A DNA stretch of 64,000 nt from Pleomorphovibrio marinus. GTDB lineage: Bacteria; Bacteroidota; Bacteroidia; Cytophagales; Cyclobacteriaceae. Position numbers and translations under genes: made by a program. Shown here piece after piece: positions 31,778 to 41,030 of this stretch (positions are counted from its first letter, which is position 1; each line of letters begins with the position of its first letter). The stretch is taken from assembly GCF_003347495.1 (NCBI RefSeq), contig NZ_QCXY01000014.1, forward strand, positions 20,902 through 84,901, given 5' to 3'. The notes under the pieces are model-generated. The model saw only the letters and a program-made list of their open reading frames with translations, was not told the origin of the DNA and ran no database searches.

Positions 31778-34700
31778 ATGATAAGATTTTGGAACATATC
31801 CTTGATTTTAGTAGCTGTTTTTCCTGGAATTGGAATGGGGCAGCATGATAATATATCCTTTAATCACCTGACGATAAATGATGGGCTTTCTCATAATAAT
31901 GTGGTGAGCATAATTCAGGACAAAAAAGGTTTTATCTGGATTGGTACCCAGGATGGTTTAAATCGCTTTGATGGATATACGTTTAAAGCATATCAATATT
32001 CTTATAAGGATACTTCCTCCTTATCCAAAAATCCGATAAGAGTAGTTTATGAAGACGGTCAAGGGTTTATTTGGGTAGGTACTTCCGGTGGGGGATTAAA
32101 CAGGTTTGATCCTTGGTCAGAAACCTTTTCTCATATTACCTTGAGTCTTACGAGTTCTTTAGGGGAAGAATCCGCCATTACCACTGTCACTTTGGTAGAA
32201 GATCGATTTGGTTATCTTTGGGCAGGCACTATGGACGGGTTGTTTAGAATTGACCTTACCTCCTTTGAAGCAATTAATGTACCCTTGGGTGAAGCAACGA
32301 ATACTGCGATCAATAAGGTGTACCTGGATTCAGAAGAAAGCCTATGGGTAGGGACTTTCTACCATGGCCTGTTTAAAATCAGGCTAGAAGAAAATGGCAA
32401 CATCTATTCCGAAAGCCTGATGCAATGGAAACACGATGAAAACAACGAAGAGAGTCTGGGCAGCAACACCGTCATGTCTATTATTGAGGACCACAAGGGG
32501 TTTTTATGGATTGCCCACATCAATGGCCTGGACCAATGGGATAAAAAGTCAAACATATTCCATCATTTTAAACACAATCCTGAAGATTCCACTTCCATCA
32601 GTACCAATTACCTCAGTTCATCCATGGCTGAGGATGCTTTAGGAAACCTCTGGGTTAGCAGCTCCCAGGGATTAAATAAGTTAGGTCCAGACCGAAAACA
32701 CTTCAGTAGGTATTGTCATGATCCCAACGACCCAAACTCACTCAGCAGCAATGAAATCCTTCCCATTTTGATCGACAAAACCGGAGTAATTTGGATAGGG
32801 ACGATAAATGGAGGAATAAATAGAATGCTTCAAACAAAGCAACCTTTCGATCATTATAAAAATGATCCGGAAATTCCATTTTCCCTGAAAAGCAACCACG
32901 TGAGGGTCATTTTAGAAGATAGTGAAGAAGTGGTTTGGGTAGGCACTGAAGGCGGAGGACTGAATAAATTGGACAGAAAAAATAACACCTTTTACCATTA
33001 CCTGAATGACCCCCACAATCCCATAAGCTTGATGACTAATAATGTGAGTGCGTTGCTCGAGGATAGGAACGGGGTATTTTGGATAGGATATGCCGGGGGA
33101 AATTATTTCAAAAAAGTGGGAGGTTTAAGTGTAATGGACAGGGACAAGGGTGAATTTACCCATATCCCCATTCAGGCTTCAGAAAGGACCGGGAGCGCAG
33201 ACCGGGAGGTCTTGACTATTTTTGAGGATAGTGATGGGTATATTTGGGTGGGCACCCAAGACGGATTAAAGAAAATTCACCCAAGAACCAAAAAAATTGA
33301 ACATTTCTTTTCCGGAGATAAGAAAGAAGGTATTATTAGTGATCATCATTGCCTGAGCATTTTTGAAGATCGGTTAGGTTATCTATGGATTGGTACCGGG
33401 AGTATTGCCTTGAACAGAATGAACAGAAAAACAGGTGAAATTATCCACTACTCCCAGGGTCCTCTAAATCCCAATAGCATAAGCAGTCATTCTGTTCGCC
33501 ATATCCAGGATGATTCAAAAGGAAACCTTTGGTTGGCTACTTATGGAGGGGGACTTTGTCATTTTGATCTTGAAAAAGAAATTTTTACCGCATATACCAT
33601 TGAAGATGGATTACCTGGTAATACCATAAATAGGATAGAAATTGATGCAGAAGGAAATCTGTGGTTAAGCACTAACAAGGGGATTTGTCGGTTTAATCCT
33701 ATCACCAAGGAAATTTTAACCTTCGACGCAAGTGATGGCCTTCAAAGCAACCAATTTGCTACAGGGCATTTAAATTTAGGATCCAGCTTTAAAGGAAAGG
33801 ATGGACGGCTTTATTTTGGAGGAATTAATGGTTTAAATGCCTTTTATCCGGATCAAATCAGGGTCAATGAAAAAATTCCCCCCATCGTTATCACCGAATT
33901 CCGTGTTTTGGATCAACCCCTTTCAGGCTGGAAAGAGAAAGAAGTGGAAGGTATTACGCTTGCCCATCAACAGAAATTCATTTCTTTCGAATTCTCCGCG
34001 CTGAATTTCATCAATTCTCATAAAAACCAATATGCTTATAAATTAGAAAATTTTGATGAAGATTGGATTTACTCCGGTACCAGGCGTTATGCCAGTTATA
34101 CCAATCTAAACCCCGGAAATTATGTATTTCGGGTGAAGGGATCCAATAACGACGGGGTCTGGAACGAAACCGGGACAAGCATGGCCATCACAATCCTTCC
34201 TCCCTGGTGGCAGACCTGGTGGGCCTATTCACTGTATGTTGCACTTGGGATATTGACCCTGTTGGGCATGCGTAAAGCGGTGGTCAACCGGGAACGCCTT
34301 AAAGGAGACCTTAAGTTGCAAATGATGGAAGCAGAGAAGATGCATGAGCTTGACCGCACAAAGTCTTCATTCTTCGCCAATATCTCCCATGAGTTCCGCA
34401 CTCCCCTGACGTTGATTTCCGGAACGGTTGAAAAACTGAAGAACAAGGATGAAAACCTGTCGAAAAGGGATAAAGACTATGGGCTTATCCATAGAAATGC
34501 CTCAAGACTCCACCAGTTGATCAACCAGTTACTGGACCTGTCCAAGCTGGAGGCCGGAAAGCTAAAGGTTGACGAACAACCCGGGGAGATTGTATCCTTT
34601 TTGCGCAGGTGTGCGGGATCTTTTGTGTCCCTGTTTGAAAGCAAACAAATAACCTATAAAATCGAGATGGATGAAAGTCTGGTTTATGTTTATTTCGATA

Positions 34701-35971
34701 GCGAAAAACTGGAAAAGATCATTTCCAACCTGCTTTCCAATGCGTTTAAATTCACGCCCAAAGGTGGGGAGGTGGTTTTCCGGGTGGATGTTGGGCCATT
34801 GGAGAATGGAATCCATCACCTTCAAATTGCGGTAAAGGATACAGGAATCGGCATTCCAAAGGAAAAACTGACCCATATTTTTGAACGGTTTTATCAGGTG
34901 GAGTCAGCTTCCACCCGCGCTTATGAGGGCACCGGGATAGGCCTTTCATTGGTACATGAGCTTGTAAGGTTGCAAGGAGGAGATGTTTCGGTAATAAGCG
35001 AACCCGGTCAGGGCTCAGTTTTTGAATTGACCCTGCCGCTAAAACCTGTCCCTGCAATTGATATTCCCTTGCCCAAATCCGAAATACCGCTGACACTGGC
35101 ACAAGAACCAAACATTCTTACCCCCTATTCTACCAAGAATGGAACCTTCACCCCCCCTAAATCCCACCGACCATTAGTTTTGGTGGTGGAAGACAATCCG
35201 GAAATGCGGCAGTTTATTGGGGAGAACTTGAAAGAAAATTACCGGATATCAGAGGCCGAAAACGGCAAAATCGGTATTGAAAAAGCAGTGGAACTGATGC
35301 CCGACCTCATCCTCAGCGATGTGATGATGCCGGATTTGGACGGGGTGACCCTTTCCGACCAACTAAAAAAGGATGAAAGGACCAGCCATATTCCCATCAT
35401 CCTGTTGACCGCCCGTGCGGACAAGGACAGTAAACTGGATGGGTTGGAAACCGGGGCGGACGATTACCTGACCAAACCCTTTCAGATGGAAGAGCTACTG
35501 GTAAGAATTAAAAATCTCATCAAATCCAGGAAATTATTAAGGATGAGATACAGTCAGTCCTTTTCCCTTGAACCATCGGAAATCACGGTTACCTCCACCG
35601 ATGAGCGCCTGCTGACTCGTCTTCTTTCCATCATGGAAGATAACCTTTCCAATCCAGAGTTTGATGTGGAAAGGTTGAGTAGAGAAATCGGCATGAGCAG
35701 GGTAAACCTGCACCGGAAGCTCAAAGCGCTTATCGACCAGGCCCCTACCGAATTCATAAGGACTTTTCGTATGAAACGGGCAGCTTGTTTATTAGCTAAG
35801 GATTATGGGAACATCAGTGAAGTAGCTTTCAACCTGGGCTTTAACAGCCTCACCTATTTCAGCCGTTCCTTCAAGCAGTATTATGGTGTTACGCCTACCG
35901 AATTTGTAGGGGAGAAAAAGAGAAATAAAGAAGTTGGTTTGAAACCAACGCCTTTTAAATCTAAAATTTAA
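31778..35971 (+). CDS. Hybrid two-component system sensor/regulator (HTCS)
   Basis: A 1397-residue, apparently full-length protein. A signal peptide is followed by two seven-bladed Reg_prop propellers (repeated GFIWIGTQDGLNRFD units, ~30-690), a Y_Y_Y domain (~700-800) and a transmembrane helix (~810-830). A HisKA domain has SHEFRTPL with His871, and an HATPase_c domain follows. A receiver domain has LILSDVMMPDLDG with Asp1181, and the C-terminus (~1290-1390) is an AraC helix-turn-helix. In Bacteroidota such proteins bind an oligosaccharide breakdown product in the periplasm and activate nearby polysaccharide utilisation genes. No SusC/SusD pair is visible in this window, so its target is uncertain. 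A hairpin terminator candidate follows at 36095. Confidence 0.93.
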   Translation: MIRFWNISLILVAVFPGIGMGQHDNISFNHLTINDGLSHNNVVSIIQDKKGFIWIGTQDGLNRFDGYTFKAYQYSYKDTSSLSKNPIRVVYEDGQGFIWVGTSGGGLNRFDPWSETFSHITLSLTSSLGEESAITTVTLVEDRFGYLWAGTMDGLFRIDLTSFEAINVPLGEATNTAINKVYLDSEESLWVGTFYHGLFKIRLEENGNIYSESLMQWKHDENNEESLGSNTVMSIIEDHKGFLWIAHINGLDQWDKKSNIFHHFKHNPEDSTSISTNYLSSSMAEDALGNLWVSSSQGLNKLGPDRKHFSRYCHDPNDPNSLSSNEILPILIDKTGVIWIGTINGGINRMLQTKQPFDHYKNDPEIPFSLKSNHVRVILEDSEEVVWVGTEGGGLNKLDRKNNTFYHYLNDPHNPISLMTNNVSALLEDRNGVFWIGYAGGNYFKKVGGLSVMDRDKGEFTHIPIQASERTGSADREVLTIFEDSDGYIWVGTQDGLKKIHPRTKKIEHFFSGDKKEGIISDHHCLSIFEDRLGYLWIGTGSIALNRMNRKTGEIIHYSQGPLNPNSISSHSVRHIQDDSKGNLWLATYGGGLCHFDLEKEIFTAYTIEDGLPGNTINRIEIDAEGNLWLSTNKGICRFNPITKEILTFDASDGLQSNQFATGHLNLGSSFKGKDGRLYFGGINGLNAFYPDQIRVNEKIPPIVITEFRVLDQPLSGWKEKEVEGITLAHQQKFISFEFSALNFINSHKNQYAYKLENFDEDWIYSGTRRYASYTNLNPGNYVFRVKGSNNDGVWNETGTSMAITILPPWWQTWWAYSLYVALGILTLLGMRKAVVNRERLKGDLKLQMMEAEKMHELDRTKSSFFANISHEFRTPLTLISGTVEKLKNKDENLSKRDKDYGLIHRNASRLHQLINQLLDLSKLEAGKLKVDEQPGEIVSFLRRCAGSFVSLFESKQITYKIEMDESLVYVYFDSEKLEKIISNLLSNAFKFTPKGGEVVFRVDVGPLENGIHHLQIAVKDTGIGIPKEKLTHIFERFYQVESASTRAYEGTGIGLSLVHELVRLQGGDVSVISEPGQGSVFELTLPLKPVPAIDIPLPKSEIPLTLAQEPNILTPYSTKNGTFTPPKSHRPLVLVVEDNPEMRQFIGENLKENYRISEAENGKIGIEKAVELMPDLILSDVMMPDLDGVTLSDQLKKDERTSHIPIILLTARADKDSKLDGLETGADDYLTKPFQMEELLVRIKNLIKSRKLLRMRYSQSFSLEPSEITVTSTDERLLTRLLSIMEDNLSNPEFDVERLSREIGMSRVNLHRKLKALIDQAPTEFIRTFRMKRAACLLAKDYGNISEVAFNLGFNSLTYFSRSFKQYYGVTPTEFVGEKKRNKEVGLKPTPFKSKI

Positions 35972-35975
35972 AGAT

Positions 35976-36090
35976 TTATCTGATGATGATAATGTCCTCT
36001 CCTTCAAAATCTGTCCCATCCATTAATTTAGGGTTTCCTTGAGTATTCGTAACCCACAGATAATCAAGTGATAAAGCAAAATATTTTTTG
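35976..36090 (-). other. Possible 3' stump of a lost minus-strand gene
   Basis: The minus-strand frame ending at 35976 reads ...LDYLWVTNTQGNPKLMDG and DFEGEDIIIIR, which looks protein-like. It has no start and runs into the hairpin next to the transposase remnant. Family unknown; weak call. Confidence 0.25.
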
Positions 36091-36094
36091 TTAA

Positions 36095-36137
36095 AAAACC
36101 CCGAAAAAGGCCCGTTAGGGCTTGTTTCCGGGGTTTT
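36095..36137. terminator. Strong hairpin, terminator-like or insertion sequence end
   Basis: AAAACCCCG ... CGGGGTTTT with an inner AGGCCC/GGGCTT pair. It lies between the HTCS stop and the transposase remnant. It could end the HTCS transcript or mark the left end of the insertion sequence. Confidence 0.5.
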
Positions 36138-36172
36138 AGTTGTGTATTTTGAAGCTACGAAACTCAAATACA

Positions 36173-37000
36173 ATGAAAGATACTCCACAACTCCGCATTT
36201 TCCAAGACTTTCAGGAATTTATTCCAAAATGGTACATTTTCAAGAATTTGTTTTTGGGAAAACTCCACGACACCATGCCCTGGGAGGAACTGGCAGCCTG
36301 TCTCCCCCCCGAAAACCAGGGGCCCGGCGCACCCAAGTGGTTTGACGCAAAGGGGATGTTCGCCCTGATGTTCCTCAAGTCCTATTTTGACCTCAGCGAC
36401 GAAAAACTGGTTGAGCATTTCAATACCGACTGGGGCATACAGCTTTTCTGCGGCAAGCTCCTGAAGGAAAAACAGCTGATAAGGGATTCGGGCATCGTCG
36501 GCAGGGTACGGACATACGTGGCCGAACATGCCGACTGGCAGAGGGTGCAGGAAGTACTCCTGGCTTACTGGAAGGGGGACATTGACAACACCCACGTGCT
36601 TTTCATGCCTGCCTGCCGCAGGCAGGGACGCCTCCTGTTATGAAAGCTATATCCGTTTCCCTACGGACATGAAACTGCTCTAGGAATGCTGCCAATGGGT
36701 ATTCGAGAAGCAACTTTTCAAGGTCTGCAATTCCCCAAAAAAAGCCCCAAGGGGTAATCAAAGGCTGAAAAGATACTAAGCGGTGAAATATCCAATCAAC
36801 GGTCCACGGTAATGGAAGGCGTGTTCGGGGACCACAAAAACCACTATGGGCTGAGGAAAATAAGGGTCAAGGGAGAGAAGAAGGAAAAGTAGATGGTGTT
36901 TTTCGCCACCATGACGACCAACGCCGTAAAGATTACCAAGCGAAGGGAGAAAAAAGAATCCCCCCCCTCAACTTCCCTGTTATCATCCTTTCGCCCATAG
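36173..37000 (+). pseudogene. IS1182-like transposase remnant
   Basis: The first ~140 codons are intact (FQEFIPKWYIFKNLFLGKL, FDAKGMFALMFLKSYFDLSD), giving the DUF772-type N-terminal domain of IS1182/IS5-like transposases. At 36608-36626 a 19-bp palindrome shifts the frame. After removing it the sequence continues CYESYIRFPTDMKLLW as in the family. The central catalytic part is then missing (deletion near 36740-36780). The end resumes as MEGVFGDHKNHYGLRKIRV (from 36812), with an in-frame stop at 36890. The element is not autonomous. Confidence 0.8.
36608..36626. repeat. 19-bp palindromic mini-insertion in transposase
   Basis: CCTGCCTGC-c-GCAGGCAGG, a perfect palindrome with a one-base centre. 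Removing exactly these 19 bases restores the transposase frame LFMDASCYESYIRFP. Confidence 0.75.
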
Positions 37001-37028
37001 ACGATCTCATTACCATCCGGGATTCAGC

Positions 37029-38501
37029 CTAAAACTCATAAGCAATCCCCAGCCTAAAATTCCTGTTGTAAATTTCCGTAGCACCCGGAAGCCTTAAAGG
37101 TTCGGTCAAACCTGACCTCCACTCAGTGGAAAGAGTAAACATAAAAACCTGAAAACCAAGCTGCAAACTTAACCCCCACTCCTGATCAGGCAATTCCACA
37201 GATGAACCTAATCCTTGTTGGGCACCTTCTGATAAACGTTGTCTTAAATGCTGCCTAAAATAAGGGCCAACACCGGTAAAGATTCTGAACAAACCATCTT
37301 TTGAATAAAAGGGAGTAACGCGGACCAGAGCGGGAACTGTAATGGAATGTCTTCTAAACCTTTCCCCCTCCACCAAACTTCCATTCAAGTCATAAAGTGT
37401 ACTCACCGTAACCTCAAATGTGGGGCTTATTCTTACCCTACTGTAAATACCTGCTTCTACGGCCAACACCCCAAATTCACGGTAAGAATCTGTCCTGTTG
37501 ATATTACGTGAAGCACCAATGCCAATTTGGGCACCAAACCTGAACGGTTTTCCGTACTTGGCAGACTTGGCATCGAATATTCTAGAAGGTTTCATTGTGG
37601 ACGAATTGGCCATTTCCAATATCAATCCCGTCATAAATGAGCTGATTTTGGCCATACCCTCATAATCCAACAAGTCAGCAGTATCCTCCGGTTGGTGATA
37701 GGGAGATTTCAGTCCGGTACTTACATAAATAGCCGGTATCCCGACTTTTCCAAATGGCCAGGTATCTGTAGCCCTTTCTATTTCAAACTTGGTTTTTACA
37801 GGGATTTCCTGACGCCCTTGCGCCAAAGCCAGCAGTTCATCCGCATTCTCCAAAGTCTGCCAACCCTTCAATTTCAATTTATTTACTGTATCGAACATGC
37901 CGATCATGTCCAGACTGAACATGGCTTTGATGGCATCATTAGAAAAAGGTTTCTGTGCATTAACGAAATACTCTGAGCCTATCAGACCGCTTTCCTCCGC
38001 ATCAAAAGCTACAAAGACCAAACTTCGCTGTGGTTGCTCTTCGAAGGCTAAAATAAGCCTCGCTATCTCCAATATTCCTGCCACCCCTGAGGCATTGTCA
38101 TCAGCGCCCGGAAAAATCGTTTTGGGGCCATCCTCATCCAATTTATATCCCAAATGATCAAAATGGGCACCAATCACAATGTATTCTTCTTTCAGTTCCG
38201 GATGAGCACCAGGAATCATCCCCACCACATTTTTTCCCTTAAGTTGGACCAAATTGGCCCTAAAGTCAAAATAGTGGAAATAAGAACCTTCCTGAAAAGG
38301 TTGCAGTCCCATTTCACGCATCTCATTTTCAATATAGCGGATGGCTTTCTGCCGCCCTTCCGTACCCAGCCCCCTTCCCTCAAGGGAGTCAGAAGCCAAC
38401 ACTTGCACATGCCTTTCCAACCTTTGCGGAAGGTTTTCCTGCGCATAAAGATGAATGATGGAAAATAAAAGAAAGGATAAGGTAAGTGTAGGTTTTTGCA
38501 T
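37029..38501 (-). CDS. M28 aminopeptidase fused to C-terminal outer-membrane barrel-like domain
   Basis: A 490-residue protein with a signal peptide (HLYAQ). Residues ~90-300 are a peptidase M28 domain with zinc ligands and catalytic residues in HFDHLG (113-118), PGADDNASG (Asp134/Asp135) and FDAEESG (Glu169/Glu170). Residues ~305-490 contain alternating aromatic and polar strands (FRFGAQIGIGASRN ... NFRLGIAYEF) ending in Phe, typical of a small PorT-like outer-membrane beta-barrel. This would hold an aminopeptidase at the outer membrane, an architecture I do not recall as common. The reading frame is continuous. The upstream region contains a family A palindrome. Confidence 0.85.
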   Translation of the reverse strand: MQKPTLTLSFLLFSIIHLYAQENLPQRLERHVQVLASDSLEGRGLGTEGRQKAIRYIENEMREMGLQPFQEGSYFHYFDFRANLVQLKGKNVVGMIPGAHPELKEEYIVIGAHFDHLGYKLDEDGPKTIFPGADDNASGVAGILEIARLILAFEEQPQRSLVFVAFDAEESGLIGSEYFVNAQKPFSNDAIKAMFSLDMIGMFDTVNKLKLKGWQTLENADELLALAQGRQEIPVKTKFEIERATDTWPFGKVGIPAIYVSTGLKSPYHQPEDTADLLDYEGMAKISSFMTGLILEMANSSTMKPSRIFDAKSAKYGKPFRFGAQIGIGASRNINRTDSYREFGVLAVEAGIYSRVRISPTFEVTVSTLYDLNGSLVEGERFRRHSITVPALVRVTPFYSKDGLFRIFTGVGPYFRQHLRQRLSEGAQQGLGSSVELPDQEWGLSLQLGFQVFMFTLSTEWRSGLTEPLRLPGATEIYNRNFRLGIAYEF

Positions 38502-38531
38502 ATGTTAATTATTGTTTTTCAGTAATCTCCT

Positions 38532-38556
38532 GTCAGACGGTTTAAAACCGTCTGAC
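38532..38556. repeat. Family A palindrome, terminator-like
   Basis: A 25-bp perfect palindrome with arms GTCAGACGGTTT/AAACCGTCTGAC, just upstream of the M28 gene. The rest of 38502-38800 shows no other feature. Confidence 0.8.
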
Positions 38557-38800
38557 TGTTAGTCTTGTCTGCACAAATGGAGAATCCTTAATTGGTCAGG
38601 CGGGTTGCCACTATAATCATGCACTTATGTATCGCTAAATAAATGCCTGACAGCTCCTATTAAGGCGCAATTTCAAATTCTTAGAAAGAGCTAATATCCT
38701 AAACTAGGCGAAAAAATCAGTTTAAATTTGTGCCAACAAAGTATAGTTTTATGACAATATCAAATTGGAATTCCTTTTACTTTTTAAAAATAACATCATA

Positions 38801-39802
38801 TTACAACCACTCCCTTAAAAACTGCAGAATATCCTCCCTCATTTCCTCTGTTTCTTCATGCCCCACATCATAAATCTTTAATTTCCAGGCTTCAGGGGCT
38901 CCTTCTGCCGCATAGACTGCTTTGAGTTCTTTATCGATGATTTCCAGCCCTTCCAAAGGGGTCAAGGGATCGAACTTGCCCGCAAGCCCCAAATGTGGCC
39001 TGGGGGCTATCAGGGCATTGATGGAAGAGGTGGTAAAATGGTTGAGCAAATCGGGCACGTAATAATAGATACCATGTAGGCGCAAATCTCCCTTTTCCAC
39101 TAGGGTGTGAAAATCAGTAAGACAGTTTAAATCCACCACTACTTTGATCCGCTCGTCCAGGGCACCCAGCCACCAGGCCATGGTACTGCCCATGGACATA
39201 CCCATGGTGGCCACCCTGTCTGGATCAATATCCTCCCTGCCCAGCAGGTAATCCAGTGCCCTCAGATTGTCATACACCATCATTCCGAACATCACCTGTC
39301 CCTGCCAGAGCATCTCCTTGAAAAGATCCACTTCAGGCCTCCCAGATCGCTCCCCAAAACCCCAAGAATCAATGCAAAGTCCGGCATATCCTTCTTTCGC
39401 CAAAGCAATGGCATAGGGAGGCGATTGCATTTCCTTTCTACCCAAGATAAATTCATTTTTTCCTACTTCGTATTGACCGAAATGGGAATGATTGAATAAC
39501 ACCACAGGAAGTCTGCCGGTTACATCCTTGGGTTTGGATAAATAGGCCGGCACCATCTCCAAGCCATTGATGTCGAGCAGTAATTTTTGAAGAATAACTC
39601 CTTCCTTTTCTTCAGTCGAAACTACTTTTACCGAAATAGGCCTATTCCGGTCCGGAAGCCTGCCCAACAACTCATAAAGCTGTTTTCGTTCTTGTTCCTT
39701 TGGAGTCAATTCATTCATATTTTTGGCGTTTTGGCTGAAGCCATCAAAGGCGTAAAACAAGGAAAAGCCAACTATAAGCAAGTAAAAACACAACTTTTTC
39801 AT
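38801..39802 (-). CDS. Exported alpha/beta hydrolase (dienelactone hydrolase / acetyl xylan esterase-like)
   Basis: A 333-residue protein with a signal peptide (FDGFSQ). The nucleophile elbow GMSMGS (Ser203), the IDSWGFGERSG segment before it and a late GHEETEE His are in the order expected for the family. Members cleave acyl esters on sugars or small lactones. Homologues often occur in polysaccharide degradation loci of Bacteroidota. Upstream the pirin gene is on the same strand, 68 bp away, so the two may be co-transcribed. Confidence 0.8.
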   Translation of the reverse strand: MKKLCFYLLIVGFSLFYAFDGFSQNAKNMNELTPKEQERKQLYELLGRLPDRNRPISVKVVSTEEKEGVILQKLLLDINGLEMVPAYLSKPKDVTGRLPVVLFNHSHFGQYEVGKNEFILGRKEMQSPPYAIALAKEGYAGLCIDSWGFGERSGRPEVDLFKEMLWQGQVMFGMMVYDNLRALDYLLGREDIDPDRVATMGMSMGSTMAWWLGALDERIKVVVDLNCLTDFHTLVEKGDLRLHGIYYYVPDLLNHFTTSSINALIAPRPHLGLAGKFDPLTPLEGLEIIDKELKAVYAAEGAPEAWKLKIYDVGHEETEEMREDILQFLREWL

Positions 39803-39870
39803 TTTGGGGAAGCTACGGGTCGGTAAGATGGAAGGAAAGAAATCATTTGGTCAAAAGAGTAAGCATTACC

Positions 39871-40782
39871 TTAGGACAAGGCTTCGGGATCAGGCCCCTT
39901 TGTTTTATATTTATCCTCCGGCAAGGGTATAAAGGTTTCATTGTCATTTGGGGGGAGAATAATCCTACCCTGCCTCCAATCCTCTTTTGCCTGTTCTATT
40001 CTTTCCTTACTGCTGGAAACAAAATTCCACCAAATAAAGCGCTCCCCTAGTGGTTCCCCACCCAGCATCATCAGCGTGGATTTCTCCTTAGTGAGGATGT
40101 CTGGATCAGTACCTTTGGTAAAAACCAGCAATTGTCCGGCATAATAGGTATGACCCTGGACTTCCACGCTGCCCTTAGCCACATACACCCCCCTCTCCGC
40201 ATGCTCCATAGGCAAATCAATCCTCATTCCCCTTTCCAACACCACATGAAGGTAAAACATGGGTGAACTGGTTTTTACTTCATTCTTCAACCCATAGGCT
40301 GTACCCGCAATCAACCTCATCCAGATCCCCTTATCCGTAAAAACAGGCAACTGGTTTATGGCGTAGTTATGGAAGGTAGGCGCAGCTTCCTCCTCATTCT
40401 CTGGCAAGGCAACCCAGGTCTGAATCATTTCCAACTCCCCTCCAGCCAAAGCCGATGGGTCCTCGAACCGCTCACTGTGGGAAATGCCCCTACCCGCCTT
40501 CATCCAGTTTACCTCTCCGGGTTTGATCACCTGTTCCACGCCTAGGCTATCCCTATGGGTCACTGACCCGCCAAAAAGATAACTTACCGTGGAAAGCCCT
40601 ATATGGGGGTGAGGAAGCACATCCATGGAAGATGTTTTGGAGGAGGGCTTATCTACAGGGCCCGCATGGTCCATAAAGATAAAAGGCCCCACCATTCTCC
40701 TAAGCCTAAAGGGGAGTATCCGTTTTACCGCCAGACCGGGACCAATAGTTGCCTTTCTGGCATCAATTACTATGTCTAACAT
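39871..40782 (-). CDS. Pirin family protein
   Basis: 303 residues from the ATG at 40782; the frame is open further upstream but only into AT-rich leader. It is a bicupin of the pirin/quercetinase type with metal-binding His residues in LPHPHIGLSTVSYLF and VTHRDSLG, and RGISHSERF as the third site. Pirins bind iron; some are quercetin 2,3-dioxygenases and others act as redox-sensing cofactors. The cytoplasmic location is inferred from the lack of a signal peptide. The function here is not resolved beyond the family. Confidence 0.88.
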   Translation of the reverse strand: MLDIVIDARKATIGPGLAVKRILPFRLRRMVGPFIFMDHAGPVDKPSSKTSSMDVLPHPHIGLSTVSYLFGGSVTHRDSLGVEQVIKPGEVNWMKAGRGISHSERFEDPSALAGGELEMIQTWVALPENEEEAAPTFHNYAINQLPVFTDKGIWMRLIAGTAYGLKNEVKTSSPMFYLHVVLERGMRIDLPMEHAERGVYVAKGSVEVQGHTYYAGQLLVFTKGTDPDILTKEKSTLMMLGGEPLGERFIWWNFVSSSKERIEQAKEDWRQGRIILPPNDNETFIPLPEDKYKTKGPDPEALS

Positions 40783-41030
40783 ACTAAAGAGGGTATAATT
40801 GGTTCCTAAATTTAAAAAATAATGAGAGAGTTTAGAGAAATACTTATTTTTATTTGAATCAACAATTGGTACAATCATTCGATAACTAGATTGTATCAAA
40901 ATCATCCAAATTTTATGTTACTGGCATTTAAAATCATGAAAAATACCCATAATTTGCAGGTTCTTAATTATGCCTATCGTAGTGACCAGGGATTTGAGAC
41001 ATCCAAAAAAGTGTAGTAATTCAGTTTTAC

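Noticed and set aside
36140..36643. Intact 167-codon gene
   Set aside because: It is the 5' part of a transposase; the frame shift at the 19-bp palindrome and the later pieces show it is a remnant.
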